Origin: an uncultured Neglectibacter sp. | GTDB taxonomy: Bacteria > Bacillota > Clostridia > Oscillospirales > Acutalibacteraceae | DNA length: 58,885 bases | Direction: 5' to 3' | Assembly: GCA_947647615.1 (NCBI GenBank) | Contig: CANSKS010000011.1 | Location: 1 to 58,885 of the forward strand | Part shown: one piece after another, positions 1-8,748 of the stretch | Layout: each line of letters starts with the position of its first letter | How positions within the stretch are numbered: position 1 is the stretch's first letter | The notes under the pieces: generated by a model | The model's database searches: none | Seen by the model: the letters and a program-made list of their open reading frames with translations, nothing else | What the model was told of the DNA's origin: nothing | Made by a program: the position numbers and the translations under genes

Positions 1-120
1 GAAAATACCAGGGAATCCAAACCGGAAGCAGCAGCTTGGATTTTCGTCCCTCCGCTGGGAACCCGATGGGCCGGAAACAGCGTGCTTTTTGTTGGAAGCT
101 CCCCCGTCACGGCAGGAACT

Positions 121-159
121 GCCTGAGGTTGAAATTTCGAAGTAATTTCAACCTCAGGC
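121..159. repeat. Perfect 16-bp inverted repeat, 7-nt loop
   Basis: The arms 121-136 (GCCTGAGGTTGAAATT) and 144-159 are exact reverse complements around a 7-nt loop. No T-tract follows on either strand, so a simple intrinsic terminator is not obvious; it could be an operator, a processed hairpin or the terminator of an unseen gene. Bases 1-120 to its left are open in all three plus frames, so no partial gene can be chosen there. Confidence 0.7.
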
Positions 160-206
160 CAACTTAATTGAGCCCCAACCTGTTTGAAGAAGCTGCCGCA
201 ACGCAA

Positions 207-243
207 AGGGGCCGCCGTGAAAACTCCACGGCGGCTCCCCTGT
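207..243 (-). terminator. Terminator-like hairpin downstream of glgP
   Basis: GGGGCCGCCGTG (208-219) pairs with CACGGCGGCTCCCC (227-240) with one bulge. On the minus strand the stem is followed by CTTTGCG, a poor U-tract. Its place about 140 bp after the glgP stop suggests it ends the malQ-glgP transcript. Confidence 0.55.
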
Positions 244-270
244 TTAAGGACCGCAAATTCTATGATACAT

Positions 271-383
271 GCCTAAAACTCCGCAGCAGGGCTTTAGGCC
301 CCGCAATACAGCTCCAGGCTCTCACACACAAATCCCAGGCTCCGCAGCATAACTTCGGGCTCCGCCACACAAGCCCCCGGGCT
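271..383 (-). repeat. Degenerate ~21-bp tandem repeats after the glgP stop
   Basis: Read on the minus strand, about five imperfect copies follow one another directly after the glgP stop codon. Three share a core close to TGYKGCGGAGCCYGRAG (for example TTGTGTGGCGGAGCCCGAAG, then TTATGCTGCGGAGCCTGGGA); the later ones are more diverged. They lie between the stop codon and the hairpin at 207-243, so they would form the 3' untranslated region of malQ-glgP. No protein is supported here. Confidence 0.5.
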
Positions 384-2654
384 TTATCCCCTCAAATGCC
401 AGACATCCTGGTCGTACTGGGCCACCGCCCGGTCGGAAGAGAAGAAACCTGCCTTGGCGATGTTTACCAGCATCTTTTTGGCCCAGGCTGTTCTGTCCTC
501 GTATTCCTCGAACAGACGCTCCTTTACCTGGATATATTCCTTCACATCCAGCATGGCCATGAACCAATCTTTCTTGGCGATGGATTTATACAGCCTTCCC
601 AAGCACTCCGGATCTCCCAGGCGCATCATGGCGGGGCTGATAATGAAATCCAACAGCTGGGTGATTTCGGGGTCGGCAGGGTAAAAATCGGCCGGGTCAT
701 AGGCCTTTTCGTCGTAAAGCTTAATGATCTCCTCGCTGGGCTTTCCGAAAATCGCAATATTTTCCCGGCCTACCAGGTCGTGAATTTCCACATTGGCCCC
801 ATCCATGGTGCCCAGGGTCACGGCGCCGTTGAGCATAAACTTCATGTTCCCGGTGCCGCTGGCTTCCTTGGAGGCCAACGAAATCTGCTCGGAAATGTCG
901 CAGGCGGGGATTAACCGTTCCGCCCAGGCCACATTGTAGTTTTCTACCATCACCACTTTCAGCCAGGGGCTCACCTCCGGATCTTTCCCGATCATTTCCG
1001 AAAGGCACAGGATCAGGTGGATAATATCTTTCGCCACAATATAGGCCGGAGCAGCCTTGGCCCCAAAAAGCAGGGTAATGGGCCGCCGGGGCTTGTGCCC
1101 GGCTTTGATCTGCATATATTTCCAAATGATATAAAGAGCGTTCATCTGCTGGCGCTTGTATTCGTGGAGCCGCTTGATCTGGATATCGAAAATGGAAGCG
1201 TCGTCCACCTCTATTTTGGAAGAGGAGAAGAGGTATTCCTTCAAGGCCTTTTTCTTTTCCTGCTTAATTTCCAAAATCCGGGAGAGCACGGCCTCGTCAT
1301 CCTGGAACGCCAACAGCTTTTCCAGCTCCTGGGCATTTTTCTTCCACCCGCTGCCAATGAGCTCCGTAATATAGGCCGCAAGCTCCGGGTTGCAGTGCAT
1401 AAGCCACCGGCGGAAGGTGATGCCGTTGGTCTTGTTGTTAAACTTCTGGGGGTAGATTCCCGCAAAGGCCTTTAGCTCCGAGCTCCGCAGAATTTCCGTA
1501 TGCAGGGCAGCCACGCCGTTCACCGAAAAGCCATAGTGAATATCCATATGGGCCATATGAACCAGGTTTTTCTCGTCGATAATAGCGACCTTCGGGTCCG
1601 GGTATTTTTCCTTTGCCCGGCGGTCCAGCTCCCGAATAATGGGCACAAGGCCCGGCACCGCTTCTTCCAGGTAATCCATGGGCCATTTTTCCAGGGCCTC
1701 CGCCAAAATGGTATGGTTGGTGTAGGCGCAGGTCTGGCTCACAATAGAAATGGCTTCATCCATGGAAATGCCATCCTTTTGCAGCAGGCGGATCAGCTCC
1801 GGAATCACCATAGAGGGGTGGGTATCGTTGATCTGAATGACCACATGCTTGTGCAGGTCCCGCAGGGCGTAGCCCTTGCCGGAAAGCTCCTTTAAGATCA
1901 ACTGAGCCGCGCTGCTCACCATAAAGTATTGCTGGTACACCCGCAAAAGCCTGCCGGCCCGGTCGCTGTCGTCGGGATAAAGGAACAGGGTCAGGTTCCG
2001 GGAAATGTCCTTTTTATCGAAGTCAATCCCTTCCCGCACAATGTCTTCGTCCACCGTTTCCAGGTCAAAAAGGTGCAGGCGGTTCACACCGTTTTCGTAG
2101 CCGGAAACATCGATATCGTACATGACAGACCGCAGCCCGCCGCCGGGGAAAGGAACCTCAAAGCTCACATCCGTCTTCCGGAGCCAACTCTGCTCGGAAA
2201 GCCAATGGTCCGGCTTTTCCATTTGCTTGTATTCTTCAAATTTCTGGCGGAACAGGCCAAAATGGTAAAGGAGCCCCACGCCGTCGGCACAAAGGCCCAA
2301 GGTGGCTGCGGAATCCAGGTAGCAGGCCGCAAGCCTGCCCAGGCCGCCGTTCCCCAAGGATGGTTCCGCCTCGGCTTCTTCTACCTCCGCCAAAGATTTC
2401 CCGGCCTGAGCCAGAGTTTCCTTGACCTCTTCGTAAATTCCCAGGTTAATCAGGTTGTTGGATAAGAGCTTTCCCACCAGGAACTCGGCAGAAATATAGT
2501 AGAGTTTTCTATCGCCTTGGAGGCGGGGAGCCTGCTCCAGCTTCTCCCGGGTCAACTGTAAAAGGGCCCGGTAAAGCCCTTCGTTTGTGGCCCCTTCCAG
2601 GCCTTCTGTCCCCTGCTCCCGCAGCTTCTGTTCCAATGCTTCTTTTATTGCCAT
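384..2654 (-). CDS. glgP: Glycogen/maltodextrin phosphorylase
   Basis: A 756-residue GT35 alpha-glucan phosphorylase, which releases glucose-1-phosphate from the non-reducing ends of glycogen or maltodextrins in the cytoplasm using pyridoxal phosphate. The PLP-lysine motif is present as [15 protein letters not shown], and the N-terminal region carries [19 protein letters not shown], both hallmarks of the family. Bacterial members are usually 750-830 residues, so it looks full length. It starts 25 bp after malQ, with GGAGGAAATTTT before the ATG, which makes a malQ-glgP operon: MalQ rebuilds longer chains that GlgP then shortens. The symbol glgP rather than malP is a convention; substrate chain length cannot be read from the sequence. 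Confidence 0.95.
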   Translation of the reverse strand: MAIKEALEQKLREQGTEGLEGATNEGLYRALLQLTREKLEQAPRLQGDRKLYYISAEFLVGKLLSNNLINLGIYEEVKETLAQAGKSLAEVEEAEAEPSLGNGGLGRLAACYLDSAATLGLCADGVGLLYHFGLFRQKFEEYKQMEKPDHWLSEQSWLRKTDVSFEVPFPGGGLRSVMYDIDVSGYENGVNRLHLFDLETVDEDIVREGIDFDKKDISRNLTLFLYPDDSDRAGRLLRVYQQYFMVSSAAQLILKELSGKGYALRDLHKHVVIQINDTHPSMVIPELIRLLQKDGISMDEAISIVSQTCAYTNHTILAEALEKWPMDYLEEAVPGLVPIIRELDRRAKEKYPDPKVAIIDEKNLVHMAHMDIHYGFSVNGVAALHTEILRSSELKAFAGIYPQKFNNKTNGITFRRWLMHCNPELAAYITELIGSGWKKNAQELEKLLAFQDDEAVLSRILEIKQEKKKALKEYLFSSSKIEVDDASIFDIQIKRLHEYKRQQMNALYIIWKYMQIKAGHKPRRPITLLFGAKAAPAYIVAKDIIHLILCLSEMIGKDPEVSPWLKVVMVENYNVAWAERLIPACDISEQISLASKEASGTGNMKFMLNGAVTLGTMDGANVEIHDLVGRENIAIFGKPSEEIIKLYDEKAYDPADFYPADPEITQLLDFIISPAMMRLGDPECLGRLYKSIAKKDWFMAMLDVKEYIQVKERLFEEYEDRTAWAKKMLVNIAKAGFFSSDRAVAQYDQDVWHLRG

Positions 2655-2679
2655 AAAATTTCCTCCAGTCCAATTCCGT

Positions 2680-4179
2680 TCACCTTGCCCGCCCGTAGAT
2701 CTGGGTCAGCCGGGCGATAGTCTTTGCCAGCTCGGGGGTGGCCTGGTTCTTTTTCATACGCCAGCGCCAATTGTTGCCTCCCAAAGTAGAAGGCGTGTTA
2801 ATTCGGGCTTCCGAGCCCAGGTCTAAATAATCCTGCATGGGCACCACGGCCAGATCTGCCACACTGCTCAAAGCCAGGCGAATAAAGCTCCAATTCCCGT
2901 CTTTGTCGTCGGGTAGGCCCATGTATTCCAAAGCCATGGCCACATCTTCCGGGGCGGCGGTGGAAAACCACCCCCGCACGGTTTCGTTGTCGTGGGTGCC
3001 GGTATAAACCACACAGTTGCTCTGGTAATTGTGGGGCAGGTAATCGCTTTCCTCTCGAGAATCGAAGGCGAATTCCAGCACCTTCATGCCCGGGTAGCCG
3101 CTGGCTTTCAAAAGCTGCCGCACCGCCGGGGTCAGGTAACCCAGGTCTTCCGCGATAATAGAAGCCCCGTCAAAGGCCTTGTTCACCGCGTTGACAAAGG
3201 CCTTGCCCGGTCCCTTCCGCCAGCGGCCGTTCCGGGCGGTATCGTCCCCGTAGGGAATGGCGTAGTAGCTTTCCAGGCCCCGGAAATGGTCAATGCGCAG
3301 CACATCTACCATAGTCAGGTTAGCCTTTAGCCGCTTAAGCCACCAGGAAAAGCCATCCTGGGCCATTTCGTCCCAACGGTACAGCGGGTTCCCCCACAGC
3401 TGGCCGTCGGCAGAAAAGGCATCGGGCGGGCAGCCCGCCACCTCGGTGGGCACGTTGTTCTCATCCAGCTGGAACAGTTGGGGCTGCGCCCAAACATCGG
3501 CACTGTCCATCGCCACATAAATGGGGGCGTCGCCAATGATTTGCACACCTTTTTTGTTGGCGTATTTCTTTAGCTTTCCCCACTGCTCAAAAAATAAATA
3601 TTGAACAAAAATATGATATTCAATATCTTCCTTGCACTGTTCCCGCCACTTTTTCAGGGCTTCCGGCCGGCGCATACGAATGTCTTCGTCCCATTCGTTC
3701 CAGGCTTTTAATCCCATTTTAGCCTTTATGGCCATGTACATGGCATAGTCTTCTATCCAGTCTTTATTCTTCTTCCGGAAGCGGGACAGGGCTTTTTCGT
3801 CGGTAAAGTTAGAAAAAGCTTTGCGCAGCAGCTTTTCCCGGTGCTGGTAAACAATGTCGTAATCTACTTGCCCCTTGCTCGCGCCCCAGGTGATTTTTTT
3901 ACAGGCTTCCTTTTTTAACAGCCCCTGCTGGCACAAAAGGTCAAGATCTATAAAATAGGGGTTTCCGGCAAAGGCAGAAAAGCTCTGGTAAGGGCTGTCG
4001 CCATAGCTGGTGGGGCCTAAGGGGAGCACCTGCCAATACCGCTGCTTGGCCTCCGCCAAAAAGTCCACCCACTGATATGCCGCTTTCCCAAAAGTGCCAA
4101 TCCCATACTTCGACGGCAGGCTGCTCACCGGCAGCAAAATTCCGGCAGCCCGGGTCATCCATGTTTTTTTCTTCACCAT
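2680..4179 (-). CDS. malQ: 4-alpha-glucanotransferase (amylomaltase)
   Basis: A 499-residue GH77 enzyme that moves alpha-1,4-glucan segments between maltodextrins, giving glucose and longer chains for the phosphorylase downstream. The GH77 features visible are the start [19 protein letters not shown], the nucleophile motif VLRIDHFRG, the acid/base region [11 protein letters not shown], and [14 protein letters not shown] with the transition-state Asp. The length is typical for bacterial MalQ. The chosen ATG has GGAG ten bases upstream; an ATG seven codons in is possible but has no good ribosome site. It is the first gene of a two-gene operon read from the promoter at 4252-4280. Confidence 0.95.
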   Translation of the reverse strand: MVKKKTWMTRAAGILLPVSSLPSKYGIGTFGKAAYQWVDFLAEAKQRYWQVLPLGPTSYGDSPYQSFSAFAGNPYFIDLDLLCQQGLLKKEACKKITWGASKGQVDYDIVYQHREKLLRKAFSNFTDEKALSRFRKKNKDWIEDYAMYMAIKAKMGLKAWNEWDEDIRMRRPEALKKWREQCKEDIEYHIFVQYLFFEQWGKLKKYANKKGVQIIGDAPIYVAMDSADVWAQPQLFQLDENNVPTEVAGCPPDAFSADGQLWGNPLYRWDEMAQDGFSWWLKRLKANLTMVDVLRIDHFRGLESYYAIPYGDDTARNGRWRKGPGKAFVNAVNKAFDGASIIAEDLGYLTPAVRQLLKASGYPGMKVLEFAFDSREESDYLPHNYQSNCVVYTGTHDNETVRGWFSTAAPEDVAMALEYMGLPDDKDGNWSFIRLALSSVADLAVVPMQDYLDLGSEARINTPSTLGGNNWRWRMKKNQATPELAKTIARLTQIYGRAR

Positions 4180-4251
4180 TGTTCACCAGCTCCATAGAAA
4201 ATATAGTTTCCACTGTCACCGCCCGCAAAAGGCCACAGCTTTCATAAAAAT

Positions 4252-4280
4252 ATTATAACCTATTCTCCAAAAATGCGCAA
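4252..4280 (-). promoter_or_regulatory. Sigma-A promoter of malQ-glgP
   Basis: On the minus strand: TTGCGC (4275-4280), a 17-bp spacer, then TATAAT (4252-4257), about 70 bp before the malQ start. No CcpA-like operator was recognised by eye. The stretch from 4281 to 4599 further upstream holds only short hairpins (such as 4386-4406 and 4546-4572) and no gene that I can support. Confidence 0.8.
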
Positions 4281-4599
4281 TCATCCCCTAGTAGTATTTT
4301 CCGGCGCTATTTTGAGCGGTTTTACTAAATTTGGAAAACGAGGCAGAAGGGAGCACTTTTCCCAAAGAAATTCTTTTGCCCCCATCCTTCCGGAAAAGCC
4401 GGAAGGTTTCCCCGTTTCCCTTTTTGGCAGGTTACACGAAATTTACGGGATTCGAGGCCGCAAGACATTTCACGGTTTTACTCTCTCTCAAAAGCTGTTT
4501 TATGACCGGGGGTCTGTACCTCCTTCAACATGTGCTTTCTCCCCTTTCCCCGAACCGGTATTTTTCGGGGAAGGAATTGGGAAACAGGCGACATAAAGC

Positions 4600-4636
4600 A
4601 CAAAAACGGGCAGAGGAAACTTCCATCTGCCCGTTT
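4600..4636 (-). terminator. Terminator of rpsB-tsf
   Basis: AAACGGGCAGA (4604-4614) pairs with TCTGCCCGTTT (4626-4636), with an inner GGAA/TTCC pair. Read on the minus strand the stem ends in CCCGTTTTTG. It sits about 90 bp after the tsf stop. Confidence 0.85.
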
Positions 4637-4726
4637 GCTTTCCTGCGCCGTTTTCCCTTCCCTTTTTCGTTTCTTTTAAAGCGGGCCCGAAAAGAAGGCG
4701 TTCGGCATTTTTATTTTCAGAAAAAA

Positions 4727-5641
4727 TTACTTTACCATTCCGGCGACTTCGGAAGCGAAATCGTCTACCCGCTTTTCCAGGCCCTCGCCCTTTTCAAACC
4801 GGGTGTACGCGGCGATCTTGATCTCGCCGCCCAGCTCCTTGGCCACAGATTCCGTGTATTGCTTCACCGTCATGCTGCTGTCCTGCACATAGATCTGGTC
4901 CACCAGGCAAATCTCCTTGAAGAACTTGCTCAAACGGCCGGCCACGATCTTTTCCGCGATGTTGGCAGGCTTGCCCTCGTCTACGATTTGCTGGGTAAGA
5001 ATTTCCTTTTCCTTCTCCACCCGCTCGGCAGGCACCTGGGACTCGTCCAGGTACTCCGCGTTCATGGCGGCGATTTGCATGGCGACGTTCTTGGCGTAAG
5101 CCTTAAAGGCATCGGTACCGGCAATTTCGTCGCTGGTGTCGAACTTCACAATAACGCCAATACGGCCGCCGGCGTGAACGTAAGAGGTCACAACGCCCTC
5201 GTACCGGGCAAAACGGCGCACCTTGATGTTCTCGCCAATGGTGAGAATTTTCTCTTTCAAAAGGGCGTCTACCGTCTGTTCGGAGCCCACCGCCTTGCAG
5301 GCCAGCAGGGCCTCTACGTCGGCGGGGTTCTCCTGGATCACAGTGTCGGCACAAGTCTTTACAAAAGCCTGGAAATCCGCATTCTTCGCCACGAAATCGG
5401 TTTCGGCGTTCACTTCGATCACCGCGCCGATCTTGCCGCAGTCGCAAACAGTGGCATAGGCCACGCCCTCGGCAGCAATGCGCCCGGCCTTTTTCACGGA
5501 AGCGGCCAAGCCCTTTTCCCGCAAGAAATCGATGGCCTTCTCCATATCGCCGTTAGACTCTGTCAAAGCCTTTTTACAATCCATCATACCGCATCCGGTC
5601 TTCTCCCGCAAAGCGGCTACGTCTTTCGCAGTAAAATTCAT
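4727..5641 (-). CDS. tsf: Translation elongation factor Ts
   Basis: A 304-residue EF-Ts, the guanine-nucleotide exchange factor that recycles EF-Tu from its GDP form; its partner tuf is at 31.5 kb here. The N-terminal UBA-like domain is clear (DVAALREKTGCGMMDCKKAL), followed by the core motif NAETDFVAKN that contacts the EF-Tu G domain, and the C-terminal LVDQIYVQD region. The length fits the family. It follows rpsB by 181 bp, the usual rpsB-tsf arrangement, and an intercistronic hairpin lies between the two. The start ATG has AAAGGATGAT upstream. Confidence 0.97.
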   Translation of the reverse strand: MNFTAKDVAALREKTGCGMMDCKKALTESNGDMEKAIDFLREKGLAASVKKAGRIAAEGVAYATVCDCGKIGAVIEVNAETDFVAKNADFQAFVKTCADTVIQENPADVEALLACKAVGSEQTVDALLKEKILTIGENIKVRRFARYEGVVTSYVHAGGRIGVIVKFDTSDEIAGTDAFKAYAKNVAMQIAAMNAEYLDESQVPAERVEKEKEILTQQIVDEGKPANIAEKIVAGRLSKFFKEICLVDQIYVQDSSMTVKQYTESVAKELGGEIKIAAYTRFEKGEGLEKRVDDFASEVAGMVK

Positions 5642-5690
5642 TGATAATCATCCTTTCTCTTTATCGTTCCCTAGGGAGAACCCGAAAGCG

Positions 5691-5712
5691 CCGTGCGGAG
5701 GGGTCCGCACGG
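5691..5712 (-). promoter_or_regulatory. Hairpin between rpsB and tsf
   Basis: CCGTGCGGA (5691-5699) and TCCGCACGG (5704-5712) form a 9-bp stem with a 4-nt loop in the 181-bp rpsB-tsf gap. On the minus strand there is no U-tract, so it is more likely an RNA-processing or stability element or a partial attenuator than a full terminator. Confidence 0.55.
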
Positions 5713-5822
5713 GCTTTTCCATCACAGTCATAAAGTAAAAACAAAACTTGGGCTGCCTTGGTTTCTCCAGCTGTTCAACCCAGGCTTTTTCGAGCTTCTG
5801 TCTGCTCGCCCGACTCCTCGGT

Positions 5823-6587
5823 TCAGGCCTCTTCGGTTTCCTCTGCCTGGACCTCTTCCCCTTCGGGCTCGGCCTCTCCCTCGTCTCTGGCAGCCGCGCC
5901 CATCTGGCCCTCACGGCCTTCGATGATAGCGTCGGCCATAGCGCCAGCGATCAGCTTCACCGCGCGGATGGCGTCGTCGTTGCCGGGGATCACATAATCG
6001 ATCTCGTCGGGGTCACAGTTGGTATCCACAATAGCCACGATCGGAATCCCCAGCTTTTTGGCCTCGGAAACGGCGATCCTTTCCTTGCGGGGGTCTACAA
6101 TAAACAGGGCGCCGGGGAAAGACTTCATCTCTTTGATGCCGCCCAGGAACTTTTCCAGCTTTTCAATTTCCAGCTGCAGCTTGCTTACTTCCTTTTTAGG
6201 AAGCAGGTCAAAAGTGCCGTCTTCCTCCATCTTGCGGAGCTGGGCAAGGCGCTGAATCCGCTTGCGAATGGTGGAGAAGTTTGTAAGCATACCGCCCAGC
6301 CAACGGGCGTTTACATAGTAAGCTCCGGCGCGGGCGGCTTCTTCCTTCACCGACTCCTGGGCCTGCTTCTTGGTACCCACAAACAGCACGTTCTGGCCTT
6401 CGGACGACAAATCGCGCACAAAATTATAGGCCTCTTCCAGCTTCTTCACGGTCTTTTGCAAATCGATGATATAAATCCCGTTGCGTTCCGTGAAAATGTA
6501 AGGGGCCATTTTCGGGTTCCATCTTCTGGTCTGGTGGCCAAAATGCACGCCAGCCTCCAAAAGCTGCTTCATAGATACTACTGCCAT
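5823..6587 (-). CDS. rpsB: 30S ribosomal protein S2
   Basis: A 254-residue S2, which joins the small subunit late and lies between head and body. Family motifs are complete: [22 protein letters not shown] at the start, then [21 protein letters not shown] and [25 protein letters not shown]. The last 25 residues are an acidic tail ([10 protein letters not shown] and similar), as seen in many Firmicutes. It heads the rpsB-tsf operon from the promoter at 6712-6740. The SD, AAGGAGG at 6596-6602, can pair with an upstream segment (see 6596-6622), suggesting translational control. Confidence 0.97.
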   Translation of the reverse strand: MAVVSMKQLLEAGVHFGHQTRRWNPKMAPYIFTERNGIYIIDLQKTVKKLEEAYNFVRDLSSEGQNVLFVGTKKQAQESVKEEAARAGAYYVNARWLGGMLTNFSTIRKRIQRLAQLRKMEEDGTFDLLPKKEVSKLQLEIEKLEKFLGGIKEMKSFPGALFIVDPRKERIAVSEAKKLGIPIVAIVDTNCDPDEIDYVIPGNDDAIRAVKLIAGAMADAIIEGREGQMGAAARDEGEAEPEGEEVQAEETEEA

Positions 6588-6595
6588 TTAAAAAA

Positions 6596-6622
6596 CCTCC
6601 TTGGTTTCAGCCTGCCAAGAGG
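6596..6622 (-). promoter_or_regulatory. Hairpin masking the rpsB Shine-Dalgarno
   Basis: The plus-strand arms CCTCCTTGG (6596-6604) and CCAAGAGG (6615-6622) are inverted repeats. In the mRNA this pairs CCTCTTGG with CCAAGGAGG, the latter containing the rpsB SD, through 8 pairs and one bulge with a 10-nt loop. S2 autoregulates rpsB in E. coli; that this hairpin does the same here is inference. Confidence 0.5.
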
Positions 6623-6711
6623 CAAGCTCATCCTCCGCCGCGCGGAATTTTTTCGGGGAAAACCCGGAACCGGGCACCAAGCCGAAGACGCGGCGTGTGT
6701 TTTGCGGAAAT

Positions 6712-6740
6712 ATTATAGCACGGCCCTTTTCAGGAATCAA
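6712..6740 (-). promoter_or_regulatory. Sigma-A promoter of rpsB-tsf
   Basis: TTGATT (6735-6740), 17-bp spacer, TATAAT (6712-6717) on the minus strand. It leaves a leader of about 120 nt before rpsB that contains the SD-masking hairpin. Confidence 0.85.
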
Positions 6741-6769
6741 GCATTTTTTCCCATTTGTTTTAGGTTTCC

Positions 6770-7066
6770 TCACAAATCCAGCTTTTCCAGCAATGTGCCA
6801 AAAAATCCTCGCCTGCGTGAGGGCTCTTTTTCCTGGTAATTGACCAGCACCGTGTCGTCGCCGAAGAGCACGATCTCTTTCCAGGGGATCACCCGGTCCT
6901 CTTCCCGGCCCAAAAGGCCGAAAAGCTTCAGCCTGCCATATACCACAACGGCCGTGAGCTGCGCAGAGCTCACATCCAGCTCTACATCGCTGACAAAGCC
7001 GATCCGCGAACCGTCCTTTACGCTGATCACCTCTTTGTTCCTCAGGTCTCCCAAACGGCAGTTCAT
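6770..7066 (-). CDS. ylmC: YlmC/YmxH family sporulation protein (PRC-barrel)
   Basis: A 98-residue protein with a PRC-barrel fold: MNCRLGDLRNKEVISVKDGSRIGFVSDVE is the typical YlmC/YmxH beginning, followed by VIPWKEIVLFGDDTVLV. The C-terminal 18 residues are basic and specific to this protein. The family is widespread in endospore formers and in clostridia is often coded next to sigE-sigG; here sigG lies just upstream with one XRE gene in between, which fits. Its biochemical role is not settled. The ATG has GAAGGAGGGGC upstream. Confidence 0.85.
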   Translation of the reverse strand: MNCRLGDLRNKEVISVKDGSRIGFVSDVELDVSSAQLTAVVVYGRLKLFGLLGREEDRVIPWKEIVLFGDDTVLVNYQEKEPSRRRGFFGTLLEKLDL

Positions 7067-7204
7067 AAAAGCCCCTCCTTCCCAAGACTCATACCGGGCT
7101 GCTTTCTCTTTTCCTATAGATATGCGAAACCTTCCCGCGCTATGCCCTTGGGCGTTTTGGAAGCCGAAGGATCTGCCTTCCCTTTTCCCAACACATTGGA
7201 ACTG

Positions 7205-7681
7205 TTATTTCAGTTTAATCTCGATCTTGTAATGCAGAAAAAAATATACGGCGAACATGACCAGCCCTATCAGCAAAATAGCAGGGCCGATCCTTGTGCC
7301 CTCATTTTCGGGGTAAAAATAGTTGATGGCAAAATGAACGGGGAGCAATAAAATGGCGATGGCCAGCCATACCTTTTCTATTCTTTTATAAATTTCCTTC
7401 GCCTTCCTTTGTTTATCCTGTAATGCCGCAAGATTTTCCTCCGCCTTTTTTTGATACACTTCCATATGCTGTATTCTTTCTCCGGAAAGCAATTCGTTGA
7501 CGGTGATCCCCAGAAGATCGCAGAGCTCCCACATAAGCGATACATCCGGAAAGCTTTTTCCCGTTTCCCACTTTGAAACCGCCCTGTTGGTGATGTGGAG
7601 CTTTTCCGCCAGCTGCAATTGGGTAAGCCCTTTCTCTTTTCTGCACTCTGCTATAAACTTCCCAATTTTCTGTTGGTCCAT
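7205..7681 (-). CDS. XRE-family regulator with membrane-anchored C-terminus
   Basis: A 158-residue protein with a Cro/C1-type helix-turn-helix at residues 8-60 (GLTQLQLAEKLHITNRAVSKWE, as in many clostridial regulators) and two hydrophobic stretches near 107-125 and 133-152 that look like membrane helices. The design suggests a membrane-tethered repressor; its signal is unknown. A palindrome, AACAAC-GG-GTTGTT, fills the spacer of its own promoter and is a good candidate autoregulatory site. The SD is AAGGAGG, seven bases before the ATG. It interrupts the usual sigG-ylmC neighbourhood, so it may be a later insertion. Confidence 0.85.
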   Translation of the reverse strand: MDQQKIGKFIAECRKEKGLTQLQLAEKLHITNRAVSKWETGKSFPDVSLMWELCDLLGITVNELLSGERIQHMEVYQKKAEENLAALQDKQRKAKEIYKRIEKVWLAIAILLLPVHFAINYFYPENEGTRIGPAILLIGLVMFAVYFFLHYKIEIKLK

Positions 7682-7702
7682 TTCGGCACCTCCTTGTAAA
7701 AC

Positions 7703-7731
7703 AGTTTACTGAACAACCCGTTGTTATGCAA
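7703..7731 (-). promoter_or_regulatory. Promoter with palindromic operator for the XRE gene
   Basis: TTGCAT (7726-7731), 17-bp spacer, TAAACT (7703-7708) on the minus strand. The spacer contains the perfect palindrome AACAACCCGTTGTT at 7712-7725, placed so that a bound repressor would block RNA polymerase. Confidence 0.6.
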
Positions 7732-7790
7732 GGAACCGACGGTTGATTTTCCCAAATTCCACCATTGTTTTACAGTAGGAGCCACCATGC

Positions 7791-7837
7791 AAAAAAGGCT
7801 ATGGCCGTCGATCATAGAAAACGATTCTGCCATAGCC
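7791..7837 (-). terminator. Terminator of sigG
   Basis: GGCTATGGC (7797-7805) pairs with GCCATAGCC (7829-7837). On the minus strand the stem is followed by six Ts (7791-7796). It lies about 75 bp after the sigG stop. Confidence 0.85.
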
Positions 7838-7911
7838 CTTTCGAGGCCGGGAAGCCCTTTGGCTCTCCTGTATTTGCTTCTTCTGACATCGGAAAAAGGA
7901 AAGGCTTTCCC

Positions 7912-8679
7912 TTACCGGATTTCCTTTTTAATTTTTCCCAGGGCTCCTTTTTCCAGCCGGGACACCTGGGCTTGGGAAATGCCAATCTCATTGGCCACCT
8001 CCATTTGGGTTTTCCCGGCCAGAAAACGCATGGAAAGGATGCGCTTTTCCCGTTCCCCCAAATTGTGAATAGCCTGTTTAATGGCGATCTCCTCCAGCCA
8101 GTCCTCGTCCTTGCTCTCCCCTACCTGGTCCATGATATAAATGGTGTCGCCGCCGTCGGAAAACACGGGCTCGTAAAGAGAGACAGGCTCCACAATGGCT
8201 TCCAGGGCCACCACCACGTCTTCCCGCTTCATGCCAATGGCCTGGGAGATCATTTCTACGGTGGGCTCCTTCCCGTTTTCTGAGGTCAGTCTTTCCTTGC
8301 ACTGAATGGCCTTATAGGCCGTGTCCCGCATAGAACGGCTGACGCGCACGGAATTGTTGTCCCGTAAAAACCGCCGGACTTCGCCGATGATCATGGGTAC
8401 GCCATAGGTGGAAAACTGTACCCCCTGGCTCACGTCGAAATGGTCAATGGCCTTCATCAGGCCAATGCAGCCTACCTGAAACAGGTCGTCGGGATTTTCT
8501 CCCCGGTTGTGGAACCGTTGGATTACGCTGAGCACCAGCCGCAGGTTCCCCGCAATAAGCTTTTCTCTGGCCTCTTTATCCCCTTCATGGCTCTTGACCA
8601 GCAGCTCCCGCATCTCGTCACTTTTCAGCACCTTGAGGCTGGCTGTGTTCACGCCGCAGATTTCCACTTTCCCTTGCAT
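7912..8679 (-). CDS. sigG: RNA polymerase sigma-G factor (forespore)
   Basis: A 255-residue sigma-70-family factor, which drives late forespore gene expression. The N-terminus KVEICGVNTASLKVL, region 2 (LRLVLSVIQRF, DLFQVGCIGLMKAID, FSTYGVPMIIGEVRRFLRD) and region 4 (KTQMEVANEIGISQAQVSRLEK) match sigma-G closely and separate it from sigma-F and sigma-E. In Bacillus and many clostridia sigG follows sigE; here a SEC-C gene takes that place. The SD GGAGG (8689-8693), nine bases from the ATG, is buried in a perfect 13-bp hairpin, which would hold translation down. Sigma-G presence makes the host a spore former. Confidence 0.95.
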   Translation of the reverse strand: MQGKVEICGVNTASLKVLKSDEMRELLVKSHEGDKEAREKLIAGNLRLVLSVIQRFHNRGENPDDLFQVGCIGLMKAIDHFDVSQGVQFSTYGVPMIIGEVRRFLRDNNSVRVSRSMRDTAYKAIQCKERLTSENGKEPTVEMISQAIGMKREDVVVALEAIVEPVSLYEPVFSDGGDTIYIMDQVGESKDEDWLEEIAIKQAIHNLGEREKRILSMRFLAGKTQMEVANEIGISQAQVSRLEKGALGKIKKEIR

Positions 8680-8684
8680 TGAAA

Positions 8685-8716
8685 AATACCTCCGTAAATT
8701 TTCTTACGGAGGTATT
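8685..8716 (-). promoter_or_regulatory. Perfect hairpin containing the sigG Shine-Dalgarno
   Basis: AATACCTCCGTAA (8685-8697) and TTACGGAGGTATT (8704-8716) are exact inverted repeats with a 6-nt loop. On the sigG mRNA the 3' arm holds the SD GGAGG, ending nine bases before the ATG. The stem is followed by TTT, so it could also stop read-through from the SEC-C gene 33 bp upstream. Confidence 0.8.
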
Positions 8717-8748
8717 CTTTGCATTTTGGGGTATTTTTAATCAAAGGT

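Noticed and set aside
2-165. Partial coding region running in from the left edge on the plus strand
   Set aside because: All three plus frames are open for 40 codons or more, so openness does not pick one, and no family motif was recognised.
4510-4530. AAGGAGGTAC on the minus strand at about 4520, like a ribosome site for an extra gene
   Set aside because: No start codon lies within 5-12 bases downstream and no frame of note follows.
4273-5644. Long plus-strand frames opposite tsf
   Set aside because: They are antisense shadows of tsf plus an intergenic stretch; no ribosome site and no domain.
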